The notes under the pieces were generated by a model. The model was not told the origin of the DNA. It saw only the letters and a program-made list of their open reading frames with translations, and searched no databases. This document shows, one piece after another, positions 1 to 8,479 of a DNA stretch of 64,000 nucleotides. The translations under genes were made by a program, and so were the position numbers. Origin of the DNA: Hymenobacter psoromatis. GTDB lineage: Bacteria; Bacteroidota; Bacteroidia; Cytophagales; Hymenobacteraceae. Position 1 is the stretch's first letter, and the number at the start of each line of letters is the position of its first letter. The stretch spans positions 4,340,001 through 4,404,000 of the forward strand of contig NZ_JAIFAG010000001.1 of the NCBI RefSeq assembly GCF_020012125.1, read 5' to 3'.

Positions 1-702
1 GCCCAGGCCTACGCCCGCAACTGCGCCCCTCCTACCGGCCCGCCGGCCCGCAGCTGGCTGGCGCAGGCCCGGCTCCGGCGGCGCACCGCGCTGCGGGGGG
101 GCGTGCTGGCAGGCGGGCGCTACAACCACATTGGCAGCGCCTCGGGGCTGGTGGAGGGCAGCTGCACCGACTGCCTGCCCCATCCCTACGGGGGCTTCTA
201 CGCCGAGCTGCTGCTGCCGGGCCGCACCACGGCTATTTATGGCGAGCTGAGCCTCAGCTCGTTTCGAAGCCAGGACGCGTACTACGTGGGCTACGACCCT
301 ACCACGGGCAATACCCAGTATCAGGTATCGGGGTTTCGGGCGGCGCTGGGCACGGCCCGGCTGGGCCTGCGTCACTTCTTTCCGCTGCCCCACGACCAGC
401 AGCTGCTGCTGGGCGCTGGCTACGAGTACAATACCGTGCTGGTGCAGTCGCCCGCGTCGCCCATTAAAGACTATGGGTACGCTTTTTTTGGCAATGCCTT
501 TGCCGTGCCCACCCTGCTGCCGGGCCTGGAGCTGGGCTGGCGGCGCCAGCGCCTGACGGCTAACCTCAGCGGCCAGCTTTATTACCAACACGACGATACG
601 GGGCTGGGCAACGTGTTATTTGGTAGCAGCTGGGCCGCCCGCTTCGGCTTGAGCTACCGCTTGGGCCGCAACACCGACGACGCGGCCCGCCCCCAGCCCT
701 GA
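1..702 (+). CDS. Outer-membrane beta-barrel protein, C-terminal part
   Basis: The reading frame is open from the first base and ends at TGA 702, so the true start lies outside the window; GTG 103 is only the first start codon seen. About 233 residues are visible. They alternate hydrophobic and polar residues with many Tyr, Arg and Gly and have short aromatic-ended strands, as in Bacteroidota outer-membrane barrels; the end is GLSYRLGRN followed by a short polar tail. It is probably an unspecialised outer-membrane protein. I cannot name the family and no transport or enzyme motif is visible. A GC-rich stretch with a palindrome follows. Confidence 0.55.
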   Translation, partial: AQAYARNCAPPTGPPARSWLAQARLRRRTALRGGVLAGGRYNHIGSASGLVEGSCTDCLPHPYGGFYAELLLPGRTTAIYGELSLSSFRSQDAYYVGYDPTTGNTQYQVSGFRAALGTARLGLRHFFPLPHDQQLLLGAGYEYNTVLVQSPASPIKDYGYAFFGNAFAVPTLLPGLELGWRRQRLTANLSGQLYYQHDDTGLGNVLFGSSWAARFGLSYRLGRNTDDAARPQP

Positions 703-754
703 GCCACCCGGCGGGGGTAGGGGCCGCCTGCTCCTACCCCCGCTGAACGCGCCC

Positions 755-812
755 GCTACCAGCAGCAACGGCTGGCCTCCCGCGCGGGAGGCCAGCCGTT
801 GCTGCTGGTAGC
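755..812. repeat. 58-bp perfect palindrome at tRNA 3' end
   Basis: Two 29-base arms (755-783 and 784-812) are exact reverse complements with no spacer. The right arm includes the CCA end and the last acceptor-stem bases of tRNA-Arg on the minus strand. It lies between the barrel gene (+) and the tRNA (-). It could act as a bidirectional terminator, although no T-run follows on either strand. Confidence 0.9.
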
Positions 813-880
813 CACGAGCAGATTCGAACTGCTATCAAGCGTTTAGGAAACGCCTATTCTATCCCTTGAACTACGCAGCC
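806..880 (-). tRNA. tRNA-Arg (anticodon CCU)
   Basis: Read on the minus strand, the sequence folds as a cloverleaf. Acceptor strands are GGCTGCG and CGTGGCT, with three G-U pairs. The anticodon stem is GGCGT/ACGCT with loop TTCCTAA, giving anticodon CCT. The T arm is AGCAG-TTCGAAT-CTGCT. The discriminator is A and CCA appears to be encoded at 806-808. It decodes AGG codons. Its 3' end lies inside the 58-bp palindrome, so the encoded CCA could come from the repeat rather than from an ancestral CCA. Confidence 0.9.
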
Positions 881-902
881 AAGCCCCAAAGGTACGGCGC
901 GG

Positions 903-2177
903 CTACAGCTTATAGGCGAGCACGATGCCGAAGGAGAGCGCCGTGAGGATGAGCCCGACCATGAAAATGGAGTAGCTCACCCGCAGCAGCTTATACTTGC
1001 GGTCGAGCACTTCGCCGAGGTAATATACGTCGGTCACCATGTTGGTGTAGAGCGTGTCTTTCTGGCGCATCAGCTCGCGCATGCCCTCCTGGAAGTGCTG
1101 GAGGCTGAGCTTGGTGAACTGCCCGAAAAAGAGCAGGTTAACGCGCCGGTTGGTGGCAATGGCGGGGTTCTTCTTCAGCCACTTAAAGCTCGTCACGTCG
1201 GGCTGCGCTGAGAGGATGGCCGAGGTCACGGAGCCTAAAGCCGTAATAAGCAGCACGCCCATCGGCACGGCCAGGATAGGGTTGCGGGCAAAGTTGGCGT
1301 CGCCCGTCACCAGGTGCGACGATTTAGCCCCCAAATACGTGATTATCACTGATAAGATAACCGCGTTGAGCTGAATCATCATGCCCGCCTTTTTGTCGGC
1401 CATTGCCGAAAGCCGCATGTGGTTGGAATACATGGTGCGAAACATCGTCTCGATGCCCCGCTTGGGCTCGGCGAAGGTATCGGTGGCCTTTTTCTTCCTC
1501 TTTTTCTCTTTCCTGGCGGCCTTCTTCAGCAGGGCGCGCTGCTCGTCGATGTTGGCTTTGAGGGCTTTTTTGTAGCGCGCTTTGCCCGCCTCCGACTGGT
1601 AGTGGTGGGCCAGCATGAAATTGAGCTGCAGCTCGGCCCACTCGGTATCGGCGTACGATTTATCGAGGGCCAGCTCCCATTCGGCGCGAATTAGCTCGGC
1701 GCGGCCCCGGAAGTCGGCAGCGGCCAGGTTGCTCATATCGGCATCGACCAGCAACTTTTCCAGCTCCGTGGTGGCCGGCTCGTTGCGGTGCGTGGCCCGG
1801 ATAAGGTTCTTTATCAGTTCGATGCGGGTGGGGGCTACCCCCTGCTCGCGCAGCCAAGCGGCGGCGCGCTCCATGCTCCGGTACTCGTGGCCGTCGTAGG
1901 TATCGAGGTAGCCCGTGTCATGAAACCAGGCGGCCAGCAGCAGCTCTTCGGCCTGCGGGGGGGGTAGGGCGGCGGCATCGGCCAGGGCGTGCGCCTGCTT
2001 CACCACGTAGGCCGTGTGGGCCAGCGTGTGGTAAGTGAGGCGCGGGCTGAGGCCGGCCCGGAGCAGGGACTCAACCTGCGCCTGCGCCCGCTGCACCAGC
2101 GCCGACACCGCCGAGCGGGGCGGCTTGGTAGTAGAGGCAGCGGCTTCGGCGGCGGCCGGGAGGGTAGGGGTTGCCAT
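903..2177 (-). CDS. HD-domain protein with C-terminal Pycsar-type membrane effector domain
   Basis: This 424-residue protein has two parts. Residues about 30-215 form an HD phosphohydrolase domain with metal ligands visible as H50/H54, the HD pair H86-D87, H97, H130 and D145/D147. A Lys/Arg-rich linker (about 215-235) leads to a PycTM-like (DUF5706) region starting near 'YSNHMRLSAMADKKAG', with predicted membrane helices near 268-288, 302-326 and 398-420. In the Pycsar anti-phage system, PycTM effectors respond to cCMP or cUMP and damage the membrane. No cyclase gene is next to it, so this is an orphan effector, and the HD domain could hydrolyse or sense a nucleotide. ATG 2177 is the only good start. 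The family assignment rests on motif recognition; the function is inferred. Confidence 0.8.
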   Translation of the reverse strand: MATPTLPAAAEAAASTTKPPRSAVSALVQRAQAQVESLLRAGLSPRLTYHTLAHTAYVVKQAHALADAAALPPPQAEELLLAAWFHDTGYLDTYDGHEYRSMERAAAWLREQGVAPTRIELIKNLIRATHRNEPATTELEKLLVDADMSNLAAADFRGRAELIRAEWELALDKSYADTEWAELQLNFMLAHHYQSEAGKARYKKALKANIDEQRALLKKAARKEKKRKKKATDTFAEPKRGIETMFRTMYSNHMRLSAMADKKAGMMIQLNAVILSVIITYLGAKSSHLVTGDANFARNPILAVPMGVLLITALGSVTSAILSAQPDVTSFKWLKKNPAIATNRRVNLLFFGQFTKLSLQHFQEGMRELMRQKDTLYTNMVTDVYYLGEVLDRKYKLLRVSYSIFMVGLILTALSFGIVLAYKL

Positions 2178-2240
2178 AAGTCAGCGCAAGAAACAAACGC
2201 CGGGCCGGGTTGGGCTAGGAGGTAGGAGAAGGCAAAATTA

Positions 2241-2328
2241 GTAGGGTGCGGGGCTTGTCCCCGCCCACCGTTGCGCGTTTTGCGCCCGTTTCGTGCAGCG
2301 CCGGGCGGGGGTAAGCCCCGTACCCTAC
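2241..2328. repeat. Inverted repeat, family A
   Basis: The left arm begins GTAGGGTGCGGGGCTTG and the right arm ends AAGCCCCGTACCCTAC, with arms of about 27 bases and a spacer of about 35. The same arm sequence occurs at 21791-21877. It lies between the divergent HD-PycTM and phosphoesterase genes. Confidence 0.85.
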
Positions 2329-2349
2329 CCCCGCCGCCCGCATCCGCCT

Positions 2350-2357
2350 TAATTTTG
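2350..2357 (+). promoter_or_regulatory. Bacteroidota -7 box TAATTTTG
   Basis: It matches TAnnTTTG exactly and ends only 5 bases before ATG 2363. If used, the transcript would start at or next to the start codon (leaderless). No clear -33 TTG lies 19-21 bases upstream. Confidence 0.45.
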
Positions 2358-2362
2358 TCTTC

Positions 2363-5300
2363 ATGACGCTACTGCTACGCCTGTTGTTCTGCCTGAGCCT
2401 GCTTGCCGCCCTACCCCTGACCGCCGCCGCGCAGCTGGAGGAATTGGGCGAGGCCGGCGAGTCCGACGTCAACCCCCTCAACCCCAAGCCGAATTACCGG
2501 GGCAAGGCCCTGGGTTGGGAAAAAAATCTGCCGCCCGATTCCAGCCGCCTGCGCTACTCAGTGTTTCTGATTGGCGACGTGGGCAGCCCCATTTCGGCCG
2601 GCCGGGGCGGCGAGCCGTCGCTCAATCTCATGCGGCGCGAGATGCTGCACGCCGGCCGCAATAGCGCCACCATCTTCCTGGGCGATAATATTTATAACCA
2701 GGGCATGCCGCCCGAGGATGCCTACGACCGCAAAACGGCCGAGAGCCGCCTCAATGAGCAGCTGGATATCTTGCGAGGCTACAAAGGGGAGAAGTACATG
2801 ACACCCGGCAACCACGACTGGATTCAGGGCTCGAAGGACGGGCTGGCGCAGGTGGTACGCGAGCAGGTGTACGCCGAGCATTACCTGGCCCAGGATTCGG
2901 CGGCCTTCTCCTACACCGGCGACTTTATGGTGCCGCGCGACGGCTGCCCCGGCCCCTACGAAATCCGGCTGCGCGACGACCTGGTAATGATTGCCCTCAA
3001 CTCGCAGTGGTTCCTCACCGAGCAGCAAAACCGGCCCTACGGCGACGCCTGCGGGGCCGATACGGAGGACGAGGTGTACGCGCAGCTGGAAGAAATCATC
3101 AAGCGCAACAAGGATAAGCACATCCTCATCGTGACGCACCACCCGCTGTACTCGGATGGTATTCACGGCGGGTACTTCACGTTCGCCGACCACGTATTTC
3201 CCCTCAGCATAGTGGCTAAATACGCCTTTTTGCCGCTGCCGGGCATTGGCTCCATTTATCCGCTGGCGCGCAAGTACGGTGGCATTTCGCAGGATTTGGC
3301 CTACCCCGCCTACCAGGATTACAAGAAAAACCTACTGGCCATTTTTGCCAAGTACCCGAATATTATTTACGCCAACGGGCACGAGCACAACTTGCAATAC
3401 TTTGAGGATGAGGGTGCGCGGGCGCACTTCATCACCAGCGGCTCGGGCTGCAAAACGCAGCACGTGAAGGACGGGCCGGGCGGCGGGGCCCTGTTCTCGG
3501 ACAAGGAAAAGGGCTTTGCCCGGCTGAACTACTACGCCGACGGCCAGGTGTGGGTCGAGTACGTAATTCCCACCGACAGCGACCACGGCAAAACTGCCCA
3601 TCTGGCCTACCGCCAGCGCGTGTACAAGACCCTGGACCGCGGCCCGGCCGCCGCCAAGACTGGCGGCCCCGGCGCGCCCATCAGCCCTTTGCAGCCCGAC
3701 CCCGGCCCGGTGCAGGGCACCCGCGCCCCGGCCGGCCTGGCCCAGACCCGCAAGGGCAACCAAAGCCAGGATGCCCTGGACCGGGCCGCTTCGCGGGCCG
3801 CCCTGACCGCCGCCGAAGATTCCCTGAAACGCGCCCAGCCCACCGGCGCGCCCGTGGTAACCTCGACCGAAAAGCGGCCCGACTACCGCAACAGCACCGT
3901 GACCGTGGCCGTGGACCCGAGCTACAACCAGCACGGTAAGTTTCACAACTGGCTGCTGGGTAGTCACTACCGCGCCGAGTGGGCGACGCCGGTGACCTTC
4001 CCGGTGCTCGATATCCAGACTGCGGAGGGCGGCCTCATTCCGTATAAAATGGGCGGCGGCAAGCAAACTGCCTCGCTAAAAGTGCGCAACGAGGCGGGCC
4101 GCTACTTCAGCGTGCGCGGCATCGACAAAGACCCCGCGGCCGTGCTGCCCGAGGGCTTCCGCACCGGCCTGGCACTGGCCGTGCTTCAGGACCAGGTGTC
4201 GGCGCAGCACCCCTACGCGGCGTTCGTGCTACCCCCCTTGGCCACGGCGGCGGGCATTTTGCACCTGAACCCGCACTACGTGTACGTGCCCAACGACCCG
4301 GCCCTGGGCCAGTACCGCGAGAAATTTGCCAACACGCCCGCCGCCCTCGAAGAAGATGCTAAGGGCAGCCAGAGCCAGGATGCCTCGCTGGGCTTCGCCA
4401 CCAAGCTGGTGAGCACCGATAAGATGCTCGAAAACCTGCTCGACGACAACGACAACCAGGTAGACCAGGCGGCGTTTGCGCGCTCGCGGCTGTTTGATAT
4501 GTGGATTGGCGACTGGGACCGCCACGAGGACCAGTGGCGCTGGGCGCAGCACAAGAACGAGGACGGCGACAAGACCTACACCGCCGTGCCGGAGGACCGC
4601 GACATTGCCTTTTTCAAGGGTGATGGCGTGCTGCCGACGCTGGCCTCCAAGAAGTTCGGGGTGCGCAACTTGCAGAATTTCGGCTACGACTACGGCGACT
4701 ACAAGGGCCTCAACCAGACCGGGCTGAGCAACGACCGGCTGTACCTGAGCGCCGTGACTCGCGCGGAGTGGATAAAGCAGGCCAAAATCATGCAGGCCCA
4801 GCTCCCGGATTCGGTGATTGAAAAAGCCTTCGCCGAGCGCTGGCCCAAGCAGATATACGCCCTGCACGGGGCCGAAATCGTGGCCAAGCTCAAGAGCCGC
4901 CGCGCCCTGCTGCCCGACGTGGCCGGCAAGTACGCCGACCTGCTGGCCCGCACCGTGGAGGTGCGCGGCTCGCAGAAGAACGAGCAGTTTACCGTGACGC
5001 GCCTACCCCACCACCAGACGCGGGTGCTGGTGCAGAAAATCAGCAAACAGGGTAAGCTGAGCAAGGTGCTCTACGACCGCACCTTCGACCGCAAGACGGA
5101 CGAGATTCGCCTCTACGGCATCAGTGGGCACGACGTGTACACGCTGACCGGCGACCAGCGCCAGGGCCACAAAATCCGGATTGTCGGCGGCACGGGGCGC
5201 GATACTATCACCGACGACTCCAGGGTGGCGGGCGTGCGCCACCGCACCCAGATTTACGATGCCGACACGGGCAACGTTATCCTGAACCGGCGCGGTGAGG

Positions 5301-6493
5301 CCCGCCTGCGCCTGGAGCCGGGGGTAGAGGTGAGTCGCTACGACCACCCGCACCGCTTCGACCTCAAAGACTACCGCCTCAATTACACCGGGCCGGCGCT
5401 CTTTTTGGGGTATAATATTGACGATGGCCTGCTAATTGGGGGTGGCGTGACGCACCGACGCTACGCCTTCCGGCGCGAGCCTTTTGCCTCGGAGCAGACG
5501 CTGGAAGCCAACTACGCCCCCGCCCGCCAGGCGTATAACCTGCGCTACATGGGGCAGTTTACGAGCGTGTTCGGGGGCAAAACCGACCTGCACGTGGCGG
5601 CGCAGTTCTACGGCCCGCAGCTGCTGTATAACTTCTTCGGCATCGGTAATAATACCCAGAACTACGCCGTGGAGCACGAGGACCGGCCGACAAACCGCTC
5701 GGTGAACCGCGACTACCGGGTGCGCTTCGACCGCCTTTACCTGGCCCCGACTTTGGAGCGCAAGCTCTTCACCTTCGGCAAGGTGGGCTTCGGGCCGCAG
5801 CTCGACCGCTTCCGGGTGCAGGAGTCGCCCATCGGCGCGGTCATCGCCGATAGCATCAACGCGGCCGGCGGCGCGTACCAGAACGAGCGCTTCGGCATCC
5901 GCCGCTCCGATTTTCAGATTAATACCTACCTGGGCGGCCTGTTCTACCTCGACTTCGGGGCGCAGTCCACGCCCAAAGACCCGCGCATCGGCATCAAGTG
6001 GCACAACGAGGCGCAGTACAATTTCCAGCTTGGTACTAATGGCCTGCGCTACGGCCGCCTGGCCACCGAGCTAAAGGCGTACCTCACGCCCAACTTCCCC
6101 TTCCGCCTCACCTACGCCGGCCGGGTAGGCTACCAGCACAACATCGGCGACTACCGCTTTTACCAGGCCAACACCCTGGGCGGCACCACCAACCTGCGCG
6201 GCTACCGCCGCACCCGCTTCGCGGGCCGCGACGCGCTCTACGGCAACTTCGAGGCCCGCCTGCACCTCTTCAAGTTCAATGCCTACCTCTTCCCCGGCAC
6301 CTTCGGCATCATGGGCCTCACCGACGCGGGCCGCGTGTACTCCGGCAACGATACCCGCACCGGCCTGGCGGCCTTCCACACCGGCTTTGGCGGCGGCGCG
6401 TTCGTCAACATCCTCGACCAGGCCGTAATAAACGCCACCTATTCAGTGGGCGAGGAGTGCCTGGTGTTCGTGGGGTTCGACTTCCTGTTTTGA
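2363..6493 (+). CDS. Calcineurin-like phosphoesterase / kinase-like / Omp85 barrel fusion
   Basis: This is a 1376-residue exported protein with a signal peptide at 1-23. Residues about 65-400 form a calcineurin-like metallophosphoesterase with GDVG (71), GDN (107), GNHD (149), THHPLYSDG (about 258) and GHEH (about 338). After a Pro/Gly-rich linker, residues about 500-860 contain GDWDRH (about 715) and PEDRDIAFF (743), which resemble the catalytic and metal loops of CotH/FAM20-type atypical kinases. From about 1005 to the end there is a surface-antigen/Omp85-like barrel with repeated Tyr-rich strands and the motif GGTTNLRGYRRTRF; the C-terminal residue is Phe. It is probably anchored in the outer membrane. 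The phosphatase call is strong, the barrel call good, the kinase call tentative. A hairpin terminator follows. Confidence 0.85.
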   Translation: MTLLLRLLFCLSLLAALPLTAAAQLEELGEAGESDVNPLNPKPNYRGKALGWEKNLPPDSSRLRYSVFLIGDVGSPISAGRGGEPSLNLMRREMLHAGRNSATIFLGDNIYNQGMPPEDAYDRKTAESRLNEQLDILRGYKGEKYMTPGNHDWIQGSKDGLAQVVREQVYAEHYLAQDSAAFSYTGDFMVPRDGCPGPYEIRLRDDLVMIALNSQWFLTEQQNRPYGDACGADTEDEVYAQLEEIIKRNKDKHILIVTHHPLYSDGIHGGYFTFADHVFPLSIVAKYAFLPLPGIGSIYPLARKYGGISQDLAYPAYQDYKKNLLAIFAKYPNIIYANGHEHNLQYFEDEGARAHFITSGSGCKTQHVKDGPGGGALFSDKEKGFARLNYYADGQVWVEYVIPTDSDHGKTAHLAYRQRVYKTLDRGPAAAKTGGPGAPISPLQPDPGPVQGTRAPAGLAQTRKGNQSQDALDRAASRAALTAAEDSLKRAQPTGAPVVTSTEKRPDYRNSTVTVAVDPSYNQHGKFHNWLLGSHYRAEWATPVTFPVLDIQTAEGGLIPYKMGGGKQTASLKVRNEAGRYFSVRGIDKDPAAVLPEGFRTGLALAVLQDQVSAQHPYAAFVLPPLATAAGILHLNPHYVYVPNDPALGQYREKFANTPAALEEDAKGSQSQDASLGFATKLVSTDKMLENLLDDNDNQVDQAAFARSRLFDMWIGDWDRHEDQWRWAQHKNEDGDKTYTAVPEDRDIAFFKGDGVLPTLASKKFGVRNLQNFGYDYGDYKGLNQTGLSNDRLYLSAVTRAEWIKQAKIMQAQLPDSVIEKAFAERWPKQIYALHGAEIVAKLKSRRALLPDVAGKYADLLARTVEVRGSQKNEQFTVTRLPHHQTRVLVQKISKQGKLSKVLYDRTFDRKTDEIRLYGISGHDVYTLTGDQRQGHKIRIVGGTGRDTITDDSRVAGVRHRTQIYDADTGNVILNRRGEARLRLEPGVEVSRYDHPHRFDLKDYRLNYTGPALFLGYNIDDGLLIGGGVTHRRYAFRREPFASEQTLEANYAPARQAYNLRYMGQFTSVFGGKTDLHVAAQFYGPQLLYNFFGIGNNTQNYAVEHEDRPTNRSVNRDYRVRFDRLYLAPTLERKLFTFGKVGFGPQLDRFRVQESPIGAVIADSINAAGGAYQNERFGIRRSDFQINTYLGGLFYLDFGAQSTPKDPRIGIKWHNEAQYNFQLGTNGLRYGRLATELKAYLTPNFPFRLTYAGRVGYQHNIGDYRFYQANTLGGTTNLRGYRRTRFAGRDALYGNFEARLHLFKFNAYLFPGTFGIMGLTDAGRVYSGNDTRTGLAAFHTGFGGGAFVNILDQAVINATYSVGEECLVFVGFDFLF

Positions 6494-6517
6494 GGGGGGT
6501 AGGGGTTTGAGCGGGTA

Positions 6518-6562
6518 AAAGAAAGTCCCGGCTGCCAGCATGGCGGCCGGGACTTTTTCTTT
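6518..6562 (+). terminator. Hairpin terminator
   Basis: The GTCCCGGC/GCCGGGAC stem is flanked by A-rich and T-rich sides and followed by TTTTTCTTT. It lies 24 bases after the phosphoesterase-barrel stop codon. Confidence 0.75.
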
Positions 6563-6563
6563 A

Positions 6564-6571
6564 TAATTTTG
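6564..6571 (+). promoter_or_regulatory. -7 box TAATTTTG for the AlbA_2 gene
   Basis: It is an exact TAnnTTTG match 37 bases before ATG 6609, immediately after the preceding terminator. No clear -33 element is seen. Confidence 0.5.
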
Positions 6572-6608
6572 TCTTTTTGTTAGTGAGGATGATTATTCTG
6601 GCTTCTGC

Positions 6609-8051
6609 ATGACCACTCCCGATATAATAGAGCGCCTGCTAAGCCAGCCCGAGAGCCTTAACCTGGAGTTTAAGCAAGCGCGTAGCGGCTTGCCGACTGA
6701 TATATTTGAAAGTGTCTGCGCCTTTTTGAACCGGCAGGGTGGCCATTTGGTACTTGGCGTGCGCAACGATGGCACGCCGGTAGGGATAACCGAAGAAGCG
6801 TCTGACGCGCTCCAGCGTGACTTTGCGTCCCTCAGCAATAATCCAAACAAGCTGCAACCGGTGTTCTTGCTCGAATTGCAACCGGTACGGGTGCGTGGCC
6901 TGCTGTTGCTGTACGTGTATGTGCCGCAAAGCTCCCAGGTGCATCGCTCGGGCGGCGTGGTGTTTGACCGCGGGCACGAGGGCGACTTTCGGGTGCTCGA
7001 CGACACGCACATCAGCCAGCTTTACGCCCGCAAAAGCGGCTACTTTTCGGAGGCGCGCATTTTCCCATTTCTGGGGGCTTCGGCTTTCAAGCCGGGCCTG
7101 CTCGACCGGGCGCGCACGCTCATCCGCAGCTACCGGCCCGACCACCCCTGGCTGGCCCTCGAAGACAAAGAGCTACTGCGGAGTGCCGGGCTCTACAAAA
7201 CCGATTTCCTGACCGGCGAGCAGGGCTACACCCTGGCCGCCGCCCTGCTGCTGGGCCGCGACGAAGTAATTCAGGATATCCTACCCCACTTCCGCATCGA
7301 TGCCCTCGTGCGCCGCCACGACCTGGACCGCTACGACGACCGGCTCGACATTCGCACCAACCTGCTCGATGCCTACGACCAGCTCATGGCTTTCGTGGCC
7401 AAGCACCTGCCCGATTCCTTCCACCTGGAAGGGGCGCAGCGGGTGAGCCTGCGCGAAAAGATATTCCGGGAGGTGGTGGCCAACCTGCTGGTTCACCGCG
7501 AGTACACCAACGCCACCCCGGCCCGCTTCATCATCTACACCGACCGCGTGGAGGTCGATAATGCCAACAAGCCCATTGGCCACGGCCCCATCAACCCCGA
7601 GCGGTTTTCGCCGTTCCCCAAAAACCCCACTATTGCCAAGTTTTTCGTGCAGCTAGGCCGGGTCGAGGAGCTGGGCTCGGGCGTGCGCAACGTGACGCGC
7701 TACCTCAAAAGCTACCGGCCGGGGGCCCGCGCCGAGTTTGTGGAGGAAGATGTTTTCCGCACGATAATTCCCGTGCCGGTGTCCGAGGCCGCCCCGGTGC
7801 CGCTCAATCGGCTGACTGTGACGGAGCCGTATTCGAAACGGCTGCTTGCGCTGGGTCTGTCGGCCAGCGTTGAGCACCGATTATCCATAGAGCTAGCCTA
7901 TTTTTTGGCGGGAGAGTCCCTGACTTCGCCTCAAGTAGCCACGCGCTTAGGTGTCACTCCCCGCACGGTGTATCGGGATTTTCAGCTATTGCGCGAGGCT
8001 GGCCTCATCGAGACTACCGGCACCTACGGCTATTACCGCTTGGCTGAGTGA
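6609..8051 (+). CDS. AlbA_2 (Schlafen-type) DNA-binding, ATPase-like regulator
   Basis: This 480-residue protein has an N-terminal AlbA_2/Schlafen AlbA domain (about 5-125, with ESLNLEFKQA and GGHLVLGVRNDG). The middle has the HATPase_c_4-like segment REVVANLLVHREYTN (about 286), with later Gly-rich motifs near PINPER and LGRVEELGSGVRNVTRY. The C-terminal winged helix (about 437-478) includes LTSPQVATRLGVTPRTVYRD. Proteins of this build are annotated as putative transcriptional regulators and are often found in accessory or defence islands. It faces the OLD-like gene tail to tail. Its target is unknown. Confidence 0.8.
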   Translation: MTTPDIIERLLSQPESLNLEFKQARSGLPTDIFESVCAFLNRQGGHLVLGVRNDGTPVGITEEASDALQRDFASLSNNPNKLQPVFLLELQPVRVRGLLLLYVYVPQSSQVHRSGGVVFDRGHEGDFRVLDDTHISQLYARKSGYFSEARIFPFLGASAFKPGLLDRARTLIRSYRPDHPWLALEDKELLRSAGLYKTDFLTGEQGYTLAAALLLGRDEVIQDILPHFRIDALVRRHDLDRYDDRLDIRTNLLDAYDQLMAFVAKHLPDSFHLEGAQRVSLREKIFREVVANLLVHREYTNATPARFIIYTDRVEVDNANKPIGHGPINPERFSPFPKNPTIAKFFVQLGRVEELGSGVRNVTRYLKSYRPGARAEFVEEDVFRTIIPVPVSEAAPVPLNRLTVTEPYSKRLLALGLSASVEHRLSIELAYFLAGESLTSPQVATRLGVTPRTVYRDFQLLREAGLIETTGTYGYYRLAE

Positions 8052-8479
8052 GGCCGCCCGAGCGCTGGCTTAGTTGACACTACTGGTGTCACGGTTGTCA
8101 TAGTTGTCATAGTTGGCACTACTCCTTGTTACAGTTGGCACCCAAGTCGCTGCCTACACACCAAGTAGCTACCAGCATCAGCCGCCGCCTAACCGGCCCC
8201 GCGCACTGAAAGCCCTGTTTTACTACGTGTCCGCTTCGGACGCATACACGGACATCGTGTCCTACTCCGTGTCCTTCTTGACCGTCGTACTGCTGGCTGG
8301 CGTGTAGCGGCTTGTGAGTAGCAACAGGAAGCCCCGGCGGCCAGAGGGGCGGCCGGGGCTTCCTGTTGCTAATTCATCATCAAACGCAATCAATACTACG
8401 AATCTCACCCTTTAAACACTGCTTAGTAGCAGAATATTCCAGCTTCCAAAACTCACACTGGCAGTTAGTTATTAATCTA
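8052..8479. other. Gene-free stretch with small repeats and a hairpin
   Basis: Between two convergent genes there are short direct repeats (GTTGTCATAGTTGTCATAGT near 8093-8112, then GTTGGCAC twice) and GTGTCC/GGACAC motifs at 8227-8275. A GC-rich hairpin sits at 8320-8370. A 64-codon frame at 8113-8307 has a TTG start and no recognisable product, so I do not call it a gene. Confidence 0.5.
8320..8370. terminator. Probable bidirectional terminator hairpin
   Basis: Arms of 18 bases, AGCAACAGGAAGCCCCGG and its complement, surround a GC-rich loop. It lies between the tails of the AlbA_2 and OLD-like genes. No long T-run is present. Confidence 0.55.

Noticed and set aside
8093..8120. Short direct repeats as a possible CRISPR array
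   Set aside because: The repeats are only 9 bases long, adjacent and without spacers; no cas gene is present.
8113..8307. 64-codon frame in the 8-kb gap
   Set aside because: It begins with TTG, lacks a clear binding site and no family is recognisable.
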